Assembly (NCBI RefSeq): GCF_001879695.1
Contig: NZ_MNBL01000047.1
Coordinates: 1-64,000 of the forward strand
Length of the DNA: 64,000 bases
Reading direction: 5' to 3'
From: Nioella sediminis
GTDB lineage: Bacteria > Pseudomonadota > Alphaproteobacteria > Rhodobacterales > Rhodobacteraceae
The position numbers were made by a program, and so were the translations under genes. This document shows positions 26,710 through 35,469 of the stretch, piece after piece. The stretch's first letter is position 1. Each line of letters starts with the position of its first letter. Under the pieces are notes generated by a model. That model was not told where the DNA came from. It made no database searches and saw nothing but the letters and a program-made list of their open reading frames with translations.

Positions 26710-27810
26710 TCAGAGCTGTTCCTTGATCAGCTCGTTGACCCGGGACGCGTTTTCCATCATCACCATATGCCCGGCATCAGCGACCACGGTGACCTTCGCA
26801 CCTGTGATGGCAGCGGCGTGGGAGTTCGGGATAACCGCGTCGGCCTCTCCCCAGACGACCTGAATCGGGAGATCCAGGCTGCTCAGACCGTCAGCGATGC
26901 CGACAGCTTGTTTGCCATCCGAAAACAGATTGCCCCTGAGCGTATCAAGGAACGCCTGCACGCCATCGAGGCGCTTGTATTTCAGCAGATCGTCCACCAT
27001 CGAACGGCTCACGAGGCTCTGATCCGCAAAAAGGTGCTTCAGGGTTGGTTTGAGTTCCTTGCGGTTGGCGGCAGACACGAACCCGTCGATATAGTCCGAA
27101 TTGATCTCGTTCCCGAGACCGGCAGAGCAGATCAGCGTCAGCGATGCGACGCGTCCTCCGTGATCAATTGCGGTTTGCCCTGAAACGAGCCCCCCCATCG
27201 AATGCCCAACCAGATGGGCCTTATCGATCAAGAGGTGATCCATCAGTTGAATCACCGCTTCGACCATTGTGCCAAGGCCCGGGTTATCGATGGATTTGAC
27301 CGATCCGCCATGTCCGGGCAGGTCAAGTGCATAGACCGGGGCGTCCGCAGCGATTGCGTCGATGTTGAAGAGCCAGTTGTCGCTGTCTCCGCCAAAGCCA
27401 TGGATCAGGATCACAGGCGTGCCGTCACCGTCGCGCGACGCATAGCGGATGCGGCCCACCCCCAGCTCTGCAATCTCATGCGTGGGCGCTTCGTCCTCAT
27501 CCTCTTCGATCACGGGCATTTCGAATGCGCCGATATAGGCGTCGATCTCGGAATCCGAGACCGACGCCGGCGCCAGGACACCCAAAAGAGCCTGAACCGG
27601 ATAAATCTCTCCGGCTATCCCGACGCATCTGCGCAGGAGGCCACCATCGGCGGCCTCCACGACATTTGCGATCTTATCGGTTTCGACATCCATGATCTCG
27701 TCGCCGGGTTTGATCTCTGTACCTTCCTCGACATGCCAGGCGGCGAGGGTGCCTTCCCGCATGGAAAGGCCCCATTTTGGCATGAGGATCGGCGTTATCA
27801 GATCGCTCAT
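26710..27810 (-). CDS. acoC: AcoC, lipoyl-domain E2 component of acetoin dehydrogenase with alpha/beta-hydrolase domain
   Basis: A 366-residue two-domain protein. An N-terminal lipoyl domain has the lipoylated lysine K46 in ETDKIAN; after an acidic linker (about 95-112) an alpha/beta-hydrolase-fold domain carries the nucleophile Ser204 in GHSMGG. The peripheral-subunit and CAT domains of ordinary E2 proteins are absent, and this architecture is characteristic of AcoC. In the complex the lipoyl arm takes the acetyl unit from the E1 enzyme AcoAB to CoA. It follows acoB by four bases. No E3 gene is present in the window. Confidence 0.92.
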   Translation of the reverse strand: MSDLITPILMPKWGLSMREGTLAAWHVEEGTEIKPGDEIMDVETDKIANVVEAADGGLLRRCVGIAGEIYPVQALLGVLAPASVSDSEIDAYIGAFEMPVIEEDEDEAPTHEIAELGVGRIRYASRDGDGTPVILIHGFGGDSDNWLFNIDAIAADAPVYALDLPGHGGSVKSIDNPGLGTMVEAVIQLMDHLLIDKAHLVGHSMGGLVSGQTAIDHGGRVASLTLICSAGLGNEINSDYIDGFVSAANRKELKPTLKHLFADQSLVSRSMVDDLLKYKRLDGVQAFLDTLRGNLFSDGKQAVGIADGLSSLDLPIQVVWGEADAVIPNSHAAAITGAKVTVVADAGHMVMMENASRVNELIKEQL

Positions 27811-27814
27811 CCGT

Positions 27815-28822
27815 TCACGCCCCCATGGTCTTGCGCACCGCCGCCGCGATGCGGTCGGGCGACGGGATGTAGAGGTCTTCCAGCGCGGGCGAGAACGGAA
27901 CCGGCGAATGCGGAGCTGTCACCATCTCGATTGGCGCTTTCAGCGCTCCGAACGCATCCTGGGCCACGTTTGCCGAGATGTCGGTGGCGATGGAACAACG
28001 CGGGTTCGCCTCGTCGACGCAGACCAAACGGCCGGTATTTTCGACGCTTTCGATGACCGTATCCATGTCGATCGGGCTGAGCGTGCGCAGGTCGATCACC
28101 TCGACGTCGATGCCTTCTTTCTTCAGGGTCTCGGCAGCAGCCAGCGAATTGGGCACCATCAGGCCATAGGTCACGATGGTCACGTCGCTGCCTTCGCGGG
28201 CGATGCTCGCTTCACCGAAGGGGATGGCATAGGGCTCCTCCGGCACATCGCATTCGGAGGCGTAGAGGTTCTTGTGCTCCAGGAAGATCACCGGGTCGTT
28301 GTCGCGGATCGCCTGGATCAGAAGGCCCTTGGTGTCATAGGCGTTGGACGGACAGACCACCTTCAGACCCGGAATATGGGTGAAGATCGGGGTCAGCATC
28401 TGGCTGTGCTGCGCCGCCGCGCGGAAACCCGCGCCGCACATGGCCCGGATCACCACCGGCGTTTCGGCCTTGCCGCCGAACATGTAGCGGAACTTGGCTG
28501 CCTGGTTGTAGATCTGGTCCAGGCAGACGCCCATGAAATCGATGAACATCAGCTCCGCCACCGGGCGCAGCCCGCAGGTCGCCGCGCCGATGGCCGCGCC
28601 GACATAAGCGCTTTCCGACAGCGGCGTGTCGATCATCTGCTTGGGGTGCTTGTGGTAAAGCCCTTTCGAGACCCCCAGAACCCCGCCCCAGGCGTCATCC
28701 TCGCCCGCCGCACCAGCGCCGCCGACGATATCCTCGCCCATCATGATCACCGTGGGGTCGCGGGTCATCTCCTGATCCAGCGCCTCGTTGATCGCGTCTT
28801 TCATGCTCAATGTACGTGCCAT
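27815..28822 (-). CDS. acoB: AcoB, E1 beta subunit of acetoin dehydrogenase
   Basis: A 335-residue transketolase-like beta subunit. It shows GEDIVGGAGA near the N-terminus, the FMDFMG-like cofactor-side segment FIDFMGVCLDQI, the RAMCGAG loop and the C-terminal EVIDLRTLSPIDMDTV typical of E1 beta chains. It pairs with AcoA to bind thiamine diphosphate. The same fold serves pyruvate and branched-chain dehydrogenases; acoX upstream and the AcoC-type E2 downstream decide for acetoin. Confidence 0.92.
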   Translation of the reverse strand: MARTLSMKDAINEALDQEMTRDPTVIMMGEDIVGGAGAAGEDDAWGGVLGVSKGLYHKHPKQMIDTPLSESAYVGAAIGAATCGLRPVAELMFIDFMGVCLDQIYNQAAKFRYMFGGKAETPVVIRAMCGAGFRAAAQHSQMLTPIFTHIPGLKVVCPSNAYDTKGLLIQAIRDNDPVIFLEHKNLYASECDVPEEPYAIPFGEASIAREGSDVTIVTYGLMVPNSLAAAETLKKEGIDVEVIDLRTLSPIDMDTVIESVENTGRLVCVDEANPRCSIATDISANVAQDAFGALKAPIEMVTAPHSPVPFSPALEDLYIPSPDRIAAAVRKTMGA

Positions 28823-28851
28823 TTTCTATCTCCTTTCCTTGTCAGCGCGTG

Positions 28852-29832
28852 TCAGTAGGACACGTACACGTCGGTCGTCAGGTCTGCGGGGGTGGGCAGC
28901 GGCGCGGCCTTGGCCTCGGCCACCGCGTCCTCGATCAGGGTCATGACCTCGGCGTCGATGGCGTCGAGCTCGGCGTCGTTCAGAACACCCGCCTCGGTCA
29001 CCTTGGCGCGGAAGATCTTGAGACAATCGCGGTTCTTGCGGTTGTCCTCGTTCTCGCCCGGGGCGCGGTAGGTCTGCGCATCGCCTTCGAAATGGCCGAA
29101 GAAGCGGATCATCTTGCATTCCAGCAGGGTCGGCCCGCCGCCTTCACGCGCACGCTTCACGACCTCGCCCGCCGCTTCGTAGACGGCGAAGAAATCGGTG
29201 CCGTCCACGGTGATGCCCGGCATGCCGAAACCGGTCGCACGGTCGACATAGCTGTCGGACGCCACCGCGTAGTCTACCGAGGTCGATTCCGCGTAGCCGT
29301 TGTTTTCCACCACGAAGATCGCCGGCAGGTTCCAGATCGCGGCCAGGTTCATCGATTCCAGCACCGTGCCCTGGTTCGAGGCACCGTCACCGAAGAAGGT
29401 GATGCCCACACCGTCATGGCCCAGCTTCTGGGCCGCCAGCGCGGCACCGCAGACCAGCGGCGCACCGGCGCCGAGGATGCCGTTGGCGCCCATCATGCCC
29501 TTGGACAGGTCGGCGATATGCATCGATCCGCCCTTGCCCGCGCAGGAGCCGGTGGCCTTGCCGTAGATCTCGGCCATCATGCCTTTCACATCCACGCCCT
29601 TTGCGATGCAATGGCCGTGGCCCCGGTGGGTCGAGGCGATGCGGTCATGATCCTGCAAATGCATCATGATGCCGACGCCCGCGGCCTCTTCGCCTGCATA
29701 AAGATGGACGAAACCGGGGATGTCCCCGCGGCCGAAATCGACATGCAGGCGTTCTTCGAATTCCCGGATCGTTTTCATCCGGCGATAGGCTTCCAGAAGC
29801 CCGTCTTTTTCCAGTGGGAACGGGTTGCTCAT
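28852..29832 (-). CDS. acoA: AcoA, TPP-dependent E1 alpha subunit of acetoin dehydrogenase
   Basis: A 326-residue E1 alpha subunit. The thiamine diphosphate motif runs from GDGASNQG to VENNGYAEST. The HRGHGHCIAKG and GKGGSMHI segments are typical of the family. Start is the ATG at 29832, with GGGAGGACCTC just upstream and 11 bases after the acoX stop; the longer frame from 29919 would overlap acoX. With AcoB it cleaves acetoin to acetaldehyde and enzyme-bound acetyl. Confidence 0.93.
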   Translation of the reverse strand: MSNPFPLEKDGLLEAYRRMKTIREFEERLHVDFGRGDIPGFVHLYAGEEAAGVGIMMHLQDHDRIASTHRGHGHCIAKGVDVKGMMAEIYGKATGSCAGKGGSMHIADLSKGMMGANGILGAGAPLVCGAALAAQKLGHDGVGITFFGDGASNQGTVLESMNLAAIWNLPAIFVVENNGYAESTSVDYAVASDSYVDRATGFGMPGITVDGTDFFAVYEAAGEVVKRAREGGGPTLLECKMIRFFGHFEGDAQTYRAPGENEDNRKNRDCLKIFRAKVTEAGVLNDAELDAIDAEVMTLIEDAVAEAKAAPLPTPADLTTDVYVSY

Positions 29833-29843
29833 GAGGTCCTCCC

Positions 29844-30887
29844 TTATGATTGAGCGGTGCGCAGCGCCTCTGACGCGGCGCGGGTGTGAAGCCCGTGCCT
29901 GGCCGCATAGGCCATGCAATCGGGCACGTTGACGGTGCGGAACGCATCGGCCTGAAGCCGGATGCTGACATCGTCGATTTCGCTGAAGGTCAGTTCCCGT
30001 TCCCCATCGAGTGCAAAGGACCCGGCGGAAACGCTTGGCAGATAGACCTCGTTGGGAACAACCTTCTCGATAGCCCCGATGCCGACCTCTTCGATCAGGC
30101 CCGGCGCAATGGGGGCGGTCAGACGCAAGTTTGCGGTCTCAAGCGGTAGAAGTCGTACCCTTCGCCCCTCGGGTGCCTGCCGATCAAGCGGTGCTAGAAG
30201 CCCTACGATGGAGGACATGCCGATACCGTCAGGCCGGCCGAAGGTGACAAACAGGTCGCGGAAGTTCGCCGTCTTCCAGATGGCGCGGGCACCGATGAAG
30301 CGCTCGGAAACGACGGCCACATCGACAAGTGCGATCTCGCGCTGATCGTTCACGCGGACTTCCAGCCGCTTGTTGTAGGCAAAGGCGTGCTCGCAGGGCA
30401 CTTGTCCCGTTACCGCCAGACCGACCGCCAGTCCGGTGATGGTCGGTTCGCGCAACTCTGGAAAAGCGTTGTTGGTGCCGGTGGACACGCCCGCAATCGG
30501 CGTATTGCCGCATTTGGACACAACCACCCGATTGGTTCCGTCACCGCCCAGAACAACAATCGCTCCGACACCCTGATCGTGCATCTGGCGGGCGGCTTCC
30601 GCGCTATCCTCGGAGGTGCAGGTGACCGGCATGTCCAGATAGCTGACGCGGGGAAACCGAACGTGACCCATGCGGTTTTCGCGGTCGATGACGCGCATCA
30701 GCTGAGTTCGGATCCCACCGTTTTCCGGCATGATCACCACCTCTTCAACGCCCGTCGCCATCAGCCCAGTCATCATCCGGAGCACGATATTGGCCCGGTC
30801 GTTGATTGGCAGATTGCCCGCATGGCTGACGATCCGGCGAATGTCGCGGGCAGAGACAGGATTTGCGATGATGCCAACTTTGGTCAC
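29844..30887 (-). CDS. acoX: AcoX, ATP-NAD kinase-like protein of the acetoin operon
   Basis: A 347-residue protein of the NAD-kinase fold: the nucleotide motif GGDGTNR is clear, with STGTNNAFPE and a C-terminal beta domain. AcoX is found as first gene of acetoin operons; its biochemical role remains unclear. I use the GTG at 30887 (reads MTKVGIIANPV), with AGGGAGG eight bases upstream. The ATG at 30932 cannot be used, because it lies at the -24 element of the sigma-54 promoter P2 (30916-30931), upstream of the expected transcription start. Confidence 0.9.
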   Translation of the reverse strand: MTKVGIIANPVSARDIRRIVSHAGNLPINDRANIVLRMMTGLMATGVEEVVIMPENGGIRTQLMRVIDRENRMGHVRFPRVSYLDMPVTCTSEDSAEAARQMHDQGVGAIVVLGGDGTNRVVVSKCGNTPIAGVSTGTNNAFPELREPTITGLAVGLAVTGQVPCEHAFAYNKRLEVRVNDQREIALVDVAVVSERFIGARAIWKTANFRDLFVTFGRPDGIGMSSIVGLLAPLDRQAPEGRRVRLLPLETANLRLTAPIAPGLIEEVGIGAIEKVVPNEVYLPSVSAGSFALDGERELTFSEIDDVSIRLQADAFRTVNVPDCMAYAARHGLHTRAASEALRTAQS

Positions 30888-30915
30888 GAGTGATGCCTCC
30901 CTTTCAATGAGAGAA

Positions 30916-30931
30916 AGCAACGTTTGTGCCA
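30916..30931 (-). promoter_or_regulatory. sigma-54 (-24/-12) promoter P2, acoXABC operon
   Basis: On the minus strand this reads TGGCACAAACGTTGCT, matching TGGCAC-N5-TTGCW exactly. The predicted transcript start near 30905 leaves a leader of about 18 bases, just enough for the AGGGAGG site of the GTG-started acoX. The bases TTGCTTTCTC are identical to those at P1. Confidence 0.88.
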
Positions 30932-31168
30932 ATTGAGTTTCGAATTAATCTCGTCGCCACCTGTGCGCAGGGCTAGATGCCGAGCGCAAGCAAAGGTTGC
31001 TTTGCGACTGCGCGGATACGCTCTTCCTCTACCATGCTGGCAAAGGATTTGAGCGGCGCCCGGCAGACCGCTCGCCGCATTCGAGACTTCTGGATGCTTG
31101 TGGAGGCGGAATGCGGATGAATTTCTCAAAGGCCCAAATCGGCCTGACTCATCACCGGCATTCATGCG

Positions 31169-31200
31169 GAAAGACCCCGAGCGCAGGCTCCGGGTCTTTC
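31169..31200 (-). terminator. hairpin terminator after coxM
   Basis: Inverted repeat GAAAGACCC/GGGTCTTTC (31169-31177 with 31192-31200), extended inward by GAG/CTC across a one-base mismatch. It lies six bases beyond the coxM stop. There is no long U-run after it on the minus strand, so termination may be partial. Confidence 0.6.
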
Positions 31201-31206
31201 AATGTT

Positions 31207-32004
31207 TCAGGATGCGGCGGCAACCGCACGCGCTGTCAGAACCTGAACCAGGTTCGCGCGATAGCTTCCATCGCCATGCAGGTCGCTGATCATCCCTTGC
31301 GACCTGACTGACAGCCCGCCAATCGCATCTGCTGTAAAATCAGACGACAATGACGTTTCGGCGTCTGTCCATCGGAATACGCCCTCTTCCGAGGCACCCG
31401 TTACGGCAACGCGCACGCCTTCCGCGAATTGCGCAACGAACACGCCCACCAGGGCAAAGCGCGAGGCAGGTTGCGCGAATTTCTGGTAATTCGCCGCCCG
31501 CGGGATCGGGAAGGTGATCGAGGTGATGACCTCGCCCGCATCAAGGGCCGTAGCGAACAGGCCCTGAAAATAGTCGTCGGCCGCAATGTCGCGCGTGTTG
31601 GTCGAGATGATTGCCCCCGTTCCAAGCACCGCCGCCGGATAACATGCCGCAGGGTCGTTATTGGCAAGGCTGCCGCCGATGGTGCCCCGATGACGGACCG
31701 CAGGGTCACCGATCCGGCCCGCCAGATCGCAAAGAGCGGGGAAGGCGGATCGCAACGCTGCGTGCCCTGCCACCTCTGCATGGGTGGTCATGGCGCCTAT
31801 AGTGGCTGCGCCGTCGGTTATTGATATCCCGCGAAGCTCTTCTGCGCGCGAAATATCGACGAGGTCCGAGGGCGCGGCCAGTCGTGCCTTCATCGTGGGC
31901 AACAGCGTCTGACCGCCAGCAAGCAGCGCCCCGTCTTCGGCAGATGACAGAAGGCTCGCGGCCTCTGCTGCCGTTATGGCAGCGTGATAGTTGGTACTGT
32001 GCAT
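31207..32004 (-). CDS. coxM: FAD-binding medium subunit of a CoxLMS-type molybdenum hydroxylase
   Basis: A 265-residue FAD subunit of the xanthine oxidase/CO dehydrogenase family. FAD motifs AGGQTLLP (about residues 31-38) and TIGGSLANNDPAACYP (about 110) are present, and the C-terminal CO_deh_flav_C domain follows. It passes electrons from the 2Fe-2S subunit to a quinone or other acceptor. It is last in the coxG-coxS-coxL-coxM order and lies 11 bases after coxL. The symbol reflects family only, since the large subunit is not a form I CO dehydrogenase. Confidence 0.88.
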   Translation of the reverse strand: MHSTNYHAAITAAEAASLLSSAEDGALLAGGQTLLPTMKARLAAPSDLVDISRAEELRGISITDGAATIGAMTTHAEVAGHAALRSAFPALCDLAGRIGDPAVRHRGTIGGSLANNDPAACYPAAVLGTGAIISTNTRDIAADDYFQGLFATALDAGEVITSITFPIPRAANYQKFAQPASRFALVGVFVAQFAEGVRVAVTGASEEGVFRWTDAETSLSSDFTADAIGGLSVRSQGMISDLHGDGSYRANLVQVLTARAVAAAS

Positions 32005-32015
32005 TGTAACCTCCC

Positions 32016-34370
32016 TTATTCAGCGGCGACTTTGGCGCTGTTCAGCGCGGCCCAGACCTTGGCCGGGGTGGCCGGCATGCTCAGATCGTTGTTGCCAATT
32101 GCATCGGTGATCGCGTTGATGACCGCCGGTGGTGTGCCGATGGCCCCGGCCTCCCCACAGCCTTTCATGCCAAGGGGGTTGGTCGTGCAGGGGGTTGAGT
32201 GGTGCAGGACATCGAAGTCCGGCAGATCGTCGGCCCGAGGCATTGCGTAGTCCATATAGGACGCCGACAATTGCTGGCCGTCTTCGCTGTAACGCACTTC
32301 CTCCAGCATGGCCTGCCCGACACCCTGAGCGATGCCACCATGAACCTGGCCTTCGACAATCATCGGGTTGATGATGGTTCCAAAGTCATCCGACGCGACG
32401 AATTTCAGGATCTCGGTCTTGCCGGTCTGCGGGTCGACCTCCACCTCGCAGATGAAGCAGCCCATCGGGAAGGTGAAGTTCAGCGGGTCGTAGAACGCCC
32501 CTTCCTTCAGACCGGGTTCCATGCCCTCGGGCAGGTTGTGGCCGGTATAGGCCGCGAGGCCGACCTCGTGCCAGGCGAGAACCTTGTTGGTTCCGTCGAC
32601 TTTGACCTGTCCGTCCTCGATCACGATATCGGCTTCCGACGCTTCGAGCAGATGCGCCGCCAGTTTCCTGATCTTGACCTCGAGCTTGTCGAGCGCCTTG
32701 ACGATGGCCGACATGCCCACCGGGCCGGAGCGCGACCCATAGGTGCCCATGCCGAACTGGACCTTGTCGGTGTCGCCATGCACGATCTGCACGGTATCAA
32801 TCGGCACCCCGAAACGATCGGCCACGACTTGCGCGAATGTGGTTTCGTGCCCTTGCCCGTGGCTGTGCGACCCGGTCAGAACCTCGATCGTGCCGACGGG
32901 GTTCATCCGCACCTCGGCGCTTTCCCAAAGGCCGACACCCGCCCCAAGCGACCCGACAGCAGCCGACGGCGCGATGCCGCAAGCCTCGATATAGCAGGAC
33001 ATGCCGATACCACGCAGTTTGCCGCGCATTGCGCTTTCAGCCTTGCGGGCGCCGAACCCGGCCCAGTCGGCGGCAACCATCGCCTGACGCATATTGCCTT
33101 CGAAATCGCCGGAGTCGTAGTTCATGATCACCGGCGTCTGATGCGGAAACTCGCGAATGAAGTTGATGTTGCGCAGATCCGCAGGATCCTTGCCCAGCTC
33201 TCGCGCGGCTGTCTCGATCATGCGTTCCACAAGATAAGAGGCTTCCGGTCGTCCCGCACCGCGATAGGCATCGACAGGCACCGTGTTGGTATAGACACCC
33301 AGAACCTCGCAATAGATGTTCGGGATATTGTAGGTGCCCGACAGCAGCGTCGCATAGAGATAGGTCGGAACCGCGCTGGAGAAGAGCGACATATAGGCCC
33401 CGAAATTGGCCTTGGTCGAGACCTTGAAGCCGACGATCCTGCCATCCTGATCGAAGCCCATCCGCGCTTTGGTCACATGATCCCGACCGTGTGCATCCGT
33501 CAGGAAGGCCTCGGTCCGGTCGGAGGTCCATTTGACAGAGCGATTGGTCTTCATCGACGCCCAGAGACAGGCGATCTCTTCGGGATAGATGTAGATCTTG
33601 GATCCAAAGCCGCCGCCCACATCGGGCGCAATAACGCGCAGCTTGTGTTCCGGCGCAACGTTATAGAACGCGCTTAACACCAGACGCGCCACATGCGGGT
33701 TCTGACTGGTTGTATAGAGCGTATAGTGATCCTCGGCATCGTCATAGATGGCCACGGCTGAACGCGGCTCCATCGGGTTCGGCGACAGACGGTTATTGGT
33801 GATGTCCATCTCGGTGATATGCGCAGCATCCGCCAATGCGGCCTCGGTGGCGTCATTCTCTCCGATCTCCCAGTCATAGACGATGTTGCCCGGGGCGTTT
33901 TCGTGGATCTGCGGGGCGCCATCAGCAAGCGCTGCCGCGAGACTGGCCGCAACCGGCAGTTCCTCGTAGTCGATCTCGACGGCCTCTGCCGCCGCGCGGG
34001 CCTGGGCATTGGTTTCGGCAATCACGATCGCCACCGCGTCGCCCACATAGCGGGTCTTTTCCGTGGCAAGCGCCGACCAGGCGCCCATGTTCATCGGGCT
34101 GCCATCCTTGGAGGTGATCGCCCATCCGCAGATGATATTGCCGATCCCGTCCCCGGTCAGTTCCGCGCCGTTGAGAATGGCAATGACGCCATCCATGGCC
34201 TCGGCCGCACTCGTGTCCATGTTGTTGACCCGCGCATGGGCATGCGGCGAGCGCACGAAGGCCGCGTAGGCCTGGTTTTCCATGCGGATATCGTCGGTGT
34301 ATTTTCCCTTGCCGGTCGTGAAGCGCTTGTCTTCCTTGCGCTTGACTGCGGCACCAATCCCTTGGCTCAT
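32016..34370 (-). CDS. coxL: large Mo-cofactor subunit of a CoxL-like (form II) molybdenum hydroxylase
   Basis: A 784-residue molybdopterin-cytosine-dinucleotide subunit of the xanthine oxidase family. The active-site loop at residues 368-374 reads AYRGAGR, the form II type; genuine form I CO dehydrogenases have AYxCSFR with the Cu-binding Cys. The catalytic Glu is E740 in GCGEAGAIG. The substrate is therefore probably not CO with high affinity; aldehydes or N-heterocycles are usual for related enzymes. Beside acetoin dehydrogenase genes, acetaldehyde oxidation is an attractive guess. It follows coxS by 14 bases. Confidence 0.9.
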   Translation of the reverse strand: MSQGIGAAVKRKEDKRFTTGKGKYTDDIRMENQAYAAFVRSPHAHARVNNMDTSAAEAMDGVIAILNGAELTGDGIGNIICGWAITSKDGSPMNMGAWSALATEKTRYVGDAVAIVIAETNAQARAAAEAVEIDYEELPVAASLAAALADGAPQIHENAPGNIVYDWEIGENDATEAALADAAHITEMDITNNRLSPNPMEPRSAVAIYDDAEDHYTLYTTSQNPHVARLVLSAFYNVAPEHKLRVIAPDVGGGFGSKIYIYPEEIACLWASMKTNRSVKWTSDRTEAFLTDAHGRDHVTKARMGFDQDGRIVGFKVSTKANFGAYMSLFSSAVPTYLYATLLSGTYNIPNIYCEVLGVYTNTVPVDAYRGAGRPEASYLVERMIETAARELGKDPADLRNINFIREFPHQTPVIMNYDSGDFEGNMRQAMVAADWAGFGARKAESAMRGKLRGIGMSCYIEACGIAPSAAVGSLGAGVGLWESAEVRMNPVGTIEVLTGSHSHGQGHETTFAQVVADRFGVPIDTVQIVHGDTDKVQFGMGTYGSRSGPVGMSAIVKALDKLEVKIRKLAAHLLEASEADIVIEDGQVKVDGTNKVLAWHEVGLAAYTGHNLPEGMEPGLKEGAFYDPLNFTFPMGCFICEVEVDPQTGKTEILKFVASDDFGTIINPMIVEGQVHGGIAQGVGQAMLEEVRYSEDGQQLSASYMDYAMPRADDLPDFDVLHHSTPCTTNPLGMKGCGEAGAIGTPPAVINAITDAIGNNDLSMPATPAKVWAALNSAKVAAE

Positions 34371-34384
34371 CAGATGACCCTCCC

Positions 34385-34855
34385 TTACATCTCGCCAGCG
34401 GCCTGGCTGATGGATTTCACGATGTTGTGGTACCCGGTGCAGCGGCAGATATTGCCTTCCAGCTCGTGCCGGATTGCAGCCTCATCAAGCGTTTTGCCCT
34501 CGGCCTTGTAGCGGTTGACCATGTCGATCCCGCTCATGATCATGCCCGGCGTGCAGAAGCCGCATTGCAGACCGTGATTGTCGTTGAAGGCCTTTTGCAT
34601 CGGATGCAGCCCCCCGTTGGCGACGCCTTCGATCGTTGTCACCTCGGCCCCGTCTGCTGCCGCTGCCAGCATCGTGCAGGATTTCACGGCCTTGCCATCG
34701 ACATGGACAACACAAGCCCCGCATTGCGACGTGTCACAGCCCACATGCGTGCCGGTCAGGCGCAGGGTTTCGCGAATGAACTCGACGAGCAGCATGTTGT
34801 CTGCTACGTCTCCGCCAACCGGTTTCCCGTTAACGGTCATCTTTATCTCGGACAT
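34385..34855 (-). CDS. coxS: 2Fe-2S small subunit of the CoxLMS-type hydroxylase
   Basis: A 156-residue protein with two 2Fe-2S domains. The plant-ferredoxin-type Cys set is in CDTSQCGAC with a later Cys in VKSCTML; the helical domain set is in CGFCTPGM and CRCTGYHN. It relays electrons from the Mo site to the FAD subunit. The N-terminus [13 protein letters not shown] is typical for the family and there is no export signal, so the enzyme is cytoplasmic. Confidence 0.92.
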   Translation of the reverse strand: MSEIKMTVNGKPVGGDVADNMLLVEFIRETLRLTGTHVGCDTSQCGACVVHVDGKAVKSCTMLAAAADGAEVTTIEGVANGGLHPMQKAFNDNHGLQCGFCTPGMIMSGIDMVNRYKAEGKTLDEAAIRHELEGNICRCTGYHNIVKSISQAAGEM

Positions 34856-34894
34856 CAGATCCTCCCTTGATCCATTGGGTCTGCGAAGCGCCGA

Positions 34895-35395
34895 TCAGCT
34901 CACAAGCCTGTTCAGCCACCCCTTCTTTTTCTGTGCCGGTGATGCGATGTCGTCGGGGCCTTCGATCTCAACCTGAAGGTTTGCAAAGAACTGATCGGCC
35001 ATTTTCTTGGCGAATCCGTCAATTATGCGCGACCCAAGCTGTGCGAGCTTGCCCCCGACTTTCGCCTCGACATGATAGTGAAGTACGGTGCAATCGCCGT
35101 CCTCTTCGAGATGCACCCTTGCTCCGCCCCTGGCGAAACCGGCGGCGCCGCCCTTGCCTTCGCCGTCCAGTGTCAAGCTTTTGGGCGGGACCATGTCGGA
35201 CAGTCTTACCAAGCCCACGAAGGTCGCTTTGACCGGTCCGACTTTCTGAACCACGGTCGCCTCGAACCCCGTTTCGGGTGAGCCAGACATCTCGGTGCAC
35301 CCCGGAACGCAGGCTTTCAGGCAATCAGCTGACAGTATCGCGTTCCAGACATCGGCTCTGGGCGCCGCGATTTTCCTCGATCCGGTAAGGTCCAT
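34895..35395 (-). CDS. coxG: CoxG, SRPBCC-fold protein of the molybdenum hydroxylase operon
   Basis: A 166-residue CoxG-family protein (SRPBCC/START-like fold), recognised by MDLTGSRKIAAPRADVWNAI, the CVPGCTEM segment and KVGGKLAQLGSRIIDG. CoxG is thought to help attach or recruit CO dehydrogenase-type enzymes to the membrane. The chosen ATG at 35395 has GGAGGG ten bases upstream; the ATG at 35437 falls within promoter P3 and is excluded. It is the first gene of the coxGSLM transcript. Confidence 0.88.
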   Translation of the reverse strand: MDLTGSRKIAAPRADVWNAILSADCLKACVPGCTEMSGSPETGFEATVVQKVGPVKATFVGLVRLSDMVPPKSLTLDGEGKGGAAGFARGGARVHLEEDGDCTVLHYHVEAKVGGKLAQLGSRIIDGFAKKMADQFFANLQVEIEGPDDIASPAQKKKGWLNRLVS

Positions 35396-35429
35396 GAGTC
35401 GACTTCCCTCCACTTGTCCTGTATCTGCA

Positions 35430-35445
35430 AGCAACAAACATGCCA
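35430..35445 (-). promoter_or_regulatory. sigma-54 (-24/-12) promoter P3, coxGSLM operon
   Basis: On the minus strand this reads TGGCATGTTTGTTGCT, one mismatch from TGGCACG-N4-TTGCW. The predicted transcript start is near 35418, 23 bases before the coxG start. It sits in the divergent gap to rpoN (start 35470), so an activator there could influence both. CAATT lies just upstream of the -24 element here and at P2. Confidence 0.82.
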
Positions 35446-35469
35446 GTAATTGACATCAGGCTTTGACGG

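Larger units (their letters stand above)
30888..31206. other. cox-aco intergenic region: terminator on one side, P2 promoter on the other
   Basis: These 319 bases hold the coxM terminator (31169-31200), about 230 bases with no supported gene, and the sigma-54 promoter P2 next to acoX. Any binding site for a co-regulator of P2 would be expected here; I could not recognise one. Confidence 0.6.

Noticed and set aside
30888-30932. Upstream ATG extension of acoX to 30932
   Set aside because: This ATG coincides with the -24 element of sigma-54 promoter P2, so it would not be transcribed; the GTG at 30887 has a good ribosome-binding site.
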